DNA from: Chrysochromulina tobinii
Taxonomy: Eukaryota; Haptophyta; Prymnesiales; Chrysochromulinaceae
DNA: 18,393 nucleotides
Assembly (NCBI GenBank): GCA_001275005.1
Contig: JWZX01000859.1
Coordinates: 1-18,393, forward strand
Direction: 5' to 3'
Shown: positions 15,811-18,393 of the stretch, piece after piece
Layout: the number at the start of each line of letters is the position of its first letter
Position numbering within the stretch: position 1 is the stretch's first letter
The notes under the pieces: model-generated
Database searches by the model: none
Told to the model about the DNA's origin: nothing
What the model saw: the letters and a program-made list of their open reading frames with translations, nothing else
Position numbers and translations under genes: made by a program

Positions 15811-18393
15811 ATGAGGCCGTCGCTGTCAACGACCTCGCTCTCCTCGGCGGAGCTCAAGGCGGCCCATCAGCGCAGGGCATCGCTGTCAGCGTCGTCGCTC
15901 ACGACGGCGGAGCTCAAGGCGGCCCATCGCTTGCGCCAATACTACCGGATGGCGGCTGAAGGCGGCCAGGAGCAGGCGGAGGCGGCGCTCGGCGAGGCGC
16001 GAGTGCAGCAGCAGCTGCGAGCCGCTGTCGCCACCTGGTTTCGGCGCCGAGCTCATCCGCTGAGGCGGGCAATCACCAGAGTCTCCGCAAGTACGCGCTG
16101 TCGCATTGTCGACCGGCTCGCGCGGCGCTACATCGACTCCTTACATCGCTGGGAGACCTGGACACGTGACGCTCACCAGCTCTTGCTGGCTCAGAGCCTG
16201 GCATTGCGCGTGGCGCAAGGCGACTTCGTGGCCAGCTTGCACGCTGCGCAGCTCGAGAAGCAGGTGGCCGAGGCATGCCGTCACCAAGCGGTGCAAGCGC
16301 ACGGCCGTGCCATCATTCGTCAGTGGCGGCTGGGCGCTTTGGTCCGCCGCGAGCGCTCGACCACCTGGTATAGGCTCGAGTACGTGGCCCGCATACATGG
16401 CAACCACGAACCGCTCGAGGATTTGGCGACCAAAGGGCTCGCGCTCCGCCGCTTGCAACGGCGCGTTGCCAGTCTTCACGCGGCACGACAAAGGACCTCC
16501 TGGGTGGTTCACACCCGCGCCCCGACGAACGCATTGCTCGCCAGAGCGCTCGCATCTTGGCGGCTGGTCTGCTCGGCCTCGGCGTCGATTGCTCGTCGTG
16601 TGTGCGGGGTGCGCGCCGAGCGCCGCTGCGTGCTGCGGAAGTTTGCTCTGCATCGCTGGCATGTGCATGCCAGCGCTGACAAGGCGCAGCGGCAGGCAGT
16701 CAGCTCCGCGATGGCGGAGATCTGGTGGTCGCAGATGGCGCCGCCCGTGGGGGCCGTCGTCGAGGCGCGCCGCTTCGTCACTGCCTGTCGATTCCGCAAG
16801 CGCTCTGCCCTGTACGTGTGGCGGGGCTTTCTCGTGCGCGCTTGGCCACGTCATCTGTTTCGTCAATGGGCTGCCCACGCTCGACAGTGGCGACCGGCGC
16901 GGCTGGCGGCCGCCGCCCGTGCCGAAATCGCCGCTGTCCACTGCCGGCGCGCCGTCCTATCTGCATGGGTCGGCGCCACGGCGGGCGCACACCGCCAGCG
17001 ACACTACCGCGGCCTTTGCTCGCAGCTCCACCATTTGTACGCCCTCGGCCGGGCTTGGACCGCGTGGAAATTCGCCGCCGCGCGCCGGGGCGCGGCGCAC
17101 GTGGCCAACAGCCGCGCGGCGACGATGCGCTTCAACGGCGTCAGGGGACAGGCGCTTTCCCTGTGGCGACGCAGCGCGCACGTGGCCGCGAGCGATCAGC
17201 ACCCGAGCTGGACTTATGCAGTGGCGCTGCGCTCGACGCACGCGCTGGAGCCGCCGCTGCCCGCGCGCTTCTACACAGACTTACCAAGCGTGACGCGCCG
17301 ACTGCGCGCCGACGGCTCAGTGGCACTTGCGGCATGGGCCGCCGCCGCCACGCGAATACAGCTGGAGTGTGCGCGCCCGTGGCTGCGTCTGTGGCGGCGT
17401 GGGTGCGAGCAGAGGACAGCGGCGCGGCGCGAGCGGGCGTTCGAAGCCTTGTGCCGCCATGTTATGTGCCGGCGTGCGCTGCGCTCGTGGGCATGCTGTA
17501 CGGCAGTGCAGGCGGCCGCTGCTAACCACATGATGACAGGCAAGTACGCCGAGCGCGTCCTTCGCAAGAAGCGTGTGCTCCGACGGCTTGGAGCAGAGCG
17601 ATGGATAGGACACCACCTGGCGTATGTGAGCAGCCAGATTGCGAGTGCCGTCAGAGCCGCGGACGCGAAGCGCACATTCAGGGCATGGAAGGCAGCGCGC
17701 TGGGAGCGCTGGCGCCACGTGCGCCGATGGGCACGCGCACTCGATCGGCACATGCGCACGGCGCTCTTGGGCGCTTGGGACGCATGGGCCTTCGATCACA
17801 CGGTCTGCGCGTTCATGCGGCGCGTGCGTCAGCGTTGGGTCCATCGAGAGGCGTCGCGTGCGCTGCGTACCTGGGCGTTCCAGCGGGAGCTGTTCAACGA
17901 GATGTTCGGCAGGTTCAGATGTGCGCTAGGCTCGTGGCGGCTGGCCAAGTTCGCAGGCGCGTGGCGCGCGTGGCGACGGCTGACGCAAGATTGTGTCGAG
18001 GTCCTCGGCAGGATCAGATGTGCGCTAGGCTCGTGGCGGCGGGCTAAGTTCGGAGGCGCGTGGCGCGCGTGGCGACAGCTGACGCAAGATTGTGTCGAGG
18101 TCCTCGACAGGATCAGATGTGCGCTAGGCTCGTGGCGACGGGCTAAGTTCGCAGGCACGTGGCGCGCGTGGCGACAGATGGCCCAGACGACCACGCGCAC
18201 TGCCCAGCTGACAGACGTGGCCGTCGATTTACTTAAGCGCGAAGCGGCGCGTGCTCTGCATACCTGGGCCTTCGAGTGCACGGTCCGCGCGTTCATGCTG
18301 CGCGTGCGTCAGCGTTGGGTCCATCGAGAGGCGTCGCGTGCGCTGCGTACCTGGGCGTTCCAGCGGGAGCTGTTCAACGAGATGTTCGGCAGG
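15811..18393 (+). CDS. Sfi1-like centrin-binding Trp-repeat protein (3' end beyond window)
   Basis: The plus-strand frame from the ATG at 15811 stays open for 861 codons to the window edge. An in-frame TGA lies at 15697-15699 and no other ATG lies between. The N-terminus has a 20-residue tandem repeat (SLSSAELKAAHQRRA / SLTTAELKAAHRLRQ). From about residue 90 on, the protein is a series of helices built round an A-x2-x-W motif: ALASWRLVC, LHRWHVHAS, ALYVWRGFLVRAW, LFRQWAAHARQW, ALSLWRRSA, ALRSWACC, TFRAWKAARWERW. A 33-residue unit (CALGSWRRAKFAGAWRAWRQ core) recurs from 702. Trp-centred repeats with this spacing are the hallmark of Sfi1, the long helical centrin-binding protein of spindle poles, basal bodies and striated fibres. 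Basic residues dominate and no enzyme domain is seen. A centriolar or flagellar-root role is inferred. Introns are not needed, but a GTGTGCAG just before the ATG could be a splice acceptor. Confidence 0.78.
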   Translation, partial: MRPSLSTTSLSSAELKAAHQRRASLSASSLTTAELKAAHRLRQYYRMAAEGGQEQAEAALGEARVQQQLRAAVATWFRRRAHPLRRAITRVSASTRCRIVDRLARRYIDSLHRWETWTRDAHQLLLAQSLALRVAQGDFVASLHAAQLEKQVAEACRHQAVQAHGRAIIRQWRLGALVRRERSTTWYRLEYVARIHGNHEPLEDLATKGLALRRLQRRVASLHAARQRTSWVVHTRAPTNALLARALASWRLVCSASASIARRVCGVRAERRCVLRKFALHRWHVHASADKAQRQAVSSAMAEIWWSQMAPPVGAVVEARRFVTACRFRKRSALYVWRGFLVRAWPRHLFRQWAAHARQWRPARLAAAARAEIAAVHCRRAVLSAWVGATAGAHRQRHYRGLCSQLHHLYALGRAWTAWKFAAARRGAAHVANSRAATMRFNGVRGQALSLWRRSAHVAASDQHPSWTYAVALRSTHALEPPLPARFYTDLPSVTRRLRADGSVALAAWAAAATRIQLECARPWLRLWRRGCEQRTAARRERAFEALCRHVMCRRALRSWACCTAVQAAAANHMMTGKYAERVLRKKRVLRRLGAERWIGHHLAYVSSQIASAVRAADAKRTFRAWKAARWERWRHVRRWARALDRHMRTALLGAWDAWAFDHTVCAFMRRVRQRWVHREASRALRTWAFQRELFNEMFGRFRCALGSWRLAKFAGAWRAWRRLTQDCVEVLGRIRCALGSWRRAKFGGAWRAWRQLTQDCVEVLDRIRCALGSWRRAKFAGTWRAWRQMAQTTTRTAQLTDVAVDLLKREAARALHTWAFECTVRAFMLRVRQRWVHREASRALRTWAFQRELFNEMFGR
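15820..15939. repeat. 60-bp tandem duplication at the N-terminus of the Sfi1-like gene
   Basis: Two adjacent 60-bp units share cgctgtca at the front and an identical block ggcggagctcaaggcggccc at the back; the middle has diverged. They encode two 20-residue units ending in AELKAAH plus basic residues. Confidence 0.8.
17791..18393. repeat. 480-bp higher-order repeat, second copy cut by window end
   Basis: 17821-17913 is identical to 18301-18393 (93 bp), and the 30 bp before each copy differ at only a few positions. The offset is exactly 480 bp, or 160 codons. The unit therefore contains the whole 99-bp array plus the block RVRQRWVHREASRALRTWAF, followed by QRELFNEMFGR. The array may continue to the right. 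Confidence 0.9.
17914..18180. repeat. 99-bp tandem repeat, about 2.7 copies, inside the Sfi1-like gene
   Basis: Units at 17914-18012 and 18013-18111, and a partial third from 18112, are nearly identical (tcagatgtgcgctaggctcg at each front). Each encodes a 33-residue Trp repeat, matching the repeat length known for Sfi1. The third unit diverges after WRAWRQMAQ. Confidence 0.92.

Noticed and set aside
16106-17293. 395-codon reading frame in another plus frame
   Set aside because: It overlaps the Sfi1-like frame, which stays open for 861 codons and has periodic Trp repeats. The alternative is an Arg/Ser/Trp-rich shadow.
1-18393. CRISPR array, operon or prokaryotic mobile element
   Set aside because: The repeats present are coding tandem repeats without unique spacers. 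Gene structure, intron and protein families are eukaryotic, and no transposase, integrase or reverse transcriptase motif is visible.

Overview
The window looks like nuclear DNA of a GC-rich eukaryotic microalga, most likely a haptophyte or a relative such as a pelagophyte (inference). Reasons: a spliceable GT-AG intron, no operons or Shine-Dalgarno context, very long Ala/Glu-rich IQ/EF-hand proteins, a Ser/Pro-rich putative ectodomain, a tryptophan-repeat Sfi1-like protein, and Cys-rich modules with the core CDDGGPGAEYxxC...DCADCGPR. From general knowledge, such modules and the EF-hand cassette seen here recur in haptophyte and pelagophyte genomes; no database was searched.

Layout. (1) 1-1339, minus strand: 5' part of a single-pass membrane protein with a Pro/Ser-rich tail, cut by the left edge. 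(2) 1570-10850, minus: one giant gene. Two long reading frames join cleanly through a 92-nt intron (4968-5059) into a predicted 3062-residue ARM / IQ / EF-hand / Ala-rich coiled-coil protein with a repetitive disordered tail. (3) 10851-12762: mostly non-coding, with two orphan coding fragments (Cys-rich modules on plus, 11641-12093; a 56-residue piece on minus, 12250-12420) and a perfect 44-bp palindrome at 11594-11637. (4) 12763-14922, plus: intronless 719-residue protein with about eight membrane spans and a cytoplasmic TIR/HET-like domain, visibly less GC-rich than its neighbours. (5) 14923-15810: non-coding, with a (GT)9 tract. (6) 15811-18393, plus: 5' part of an Sfi1-like centrin-binding repeat protein, open to the right edge.

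Two themes emerge. Calcium/centrin/calmodulin-type binding recurs: IQ motifs and EF hands in the giant protein and Sfi1-like Trp repeats at the right edge suggest cytoskeletal or basal-body roles, though no functional coupling between the neighbours is shown. Local direct duplication also recurs at every scale: in-frame 6-36-bp repeats in the giant gene tail, an 86-bp repeat around its EF-hands, a 36/40-nt repeat that bounds its intron, and nested 99-bp and 480-bp repeats in the Sfi1-like gene. The most interesting items are the repeat-bounded intron, the multi-span TIR-like membrane protein and the nested Sfi1-like repeats.
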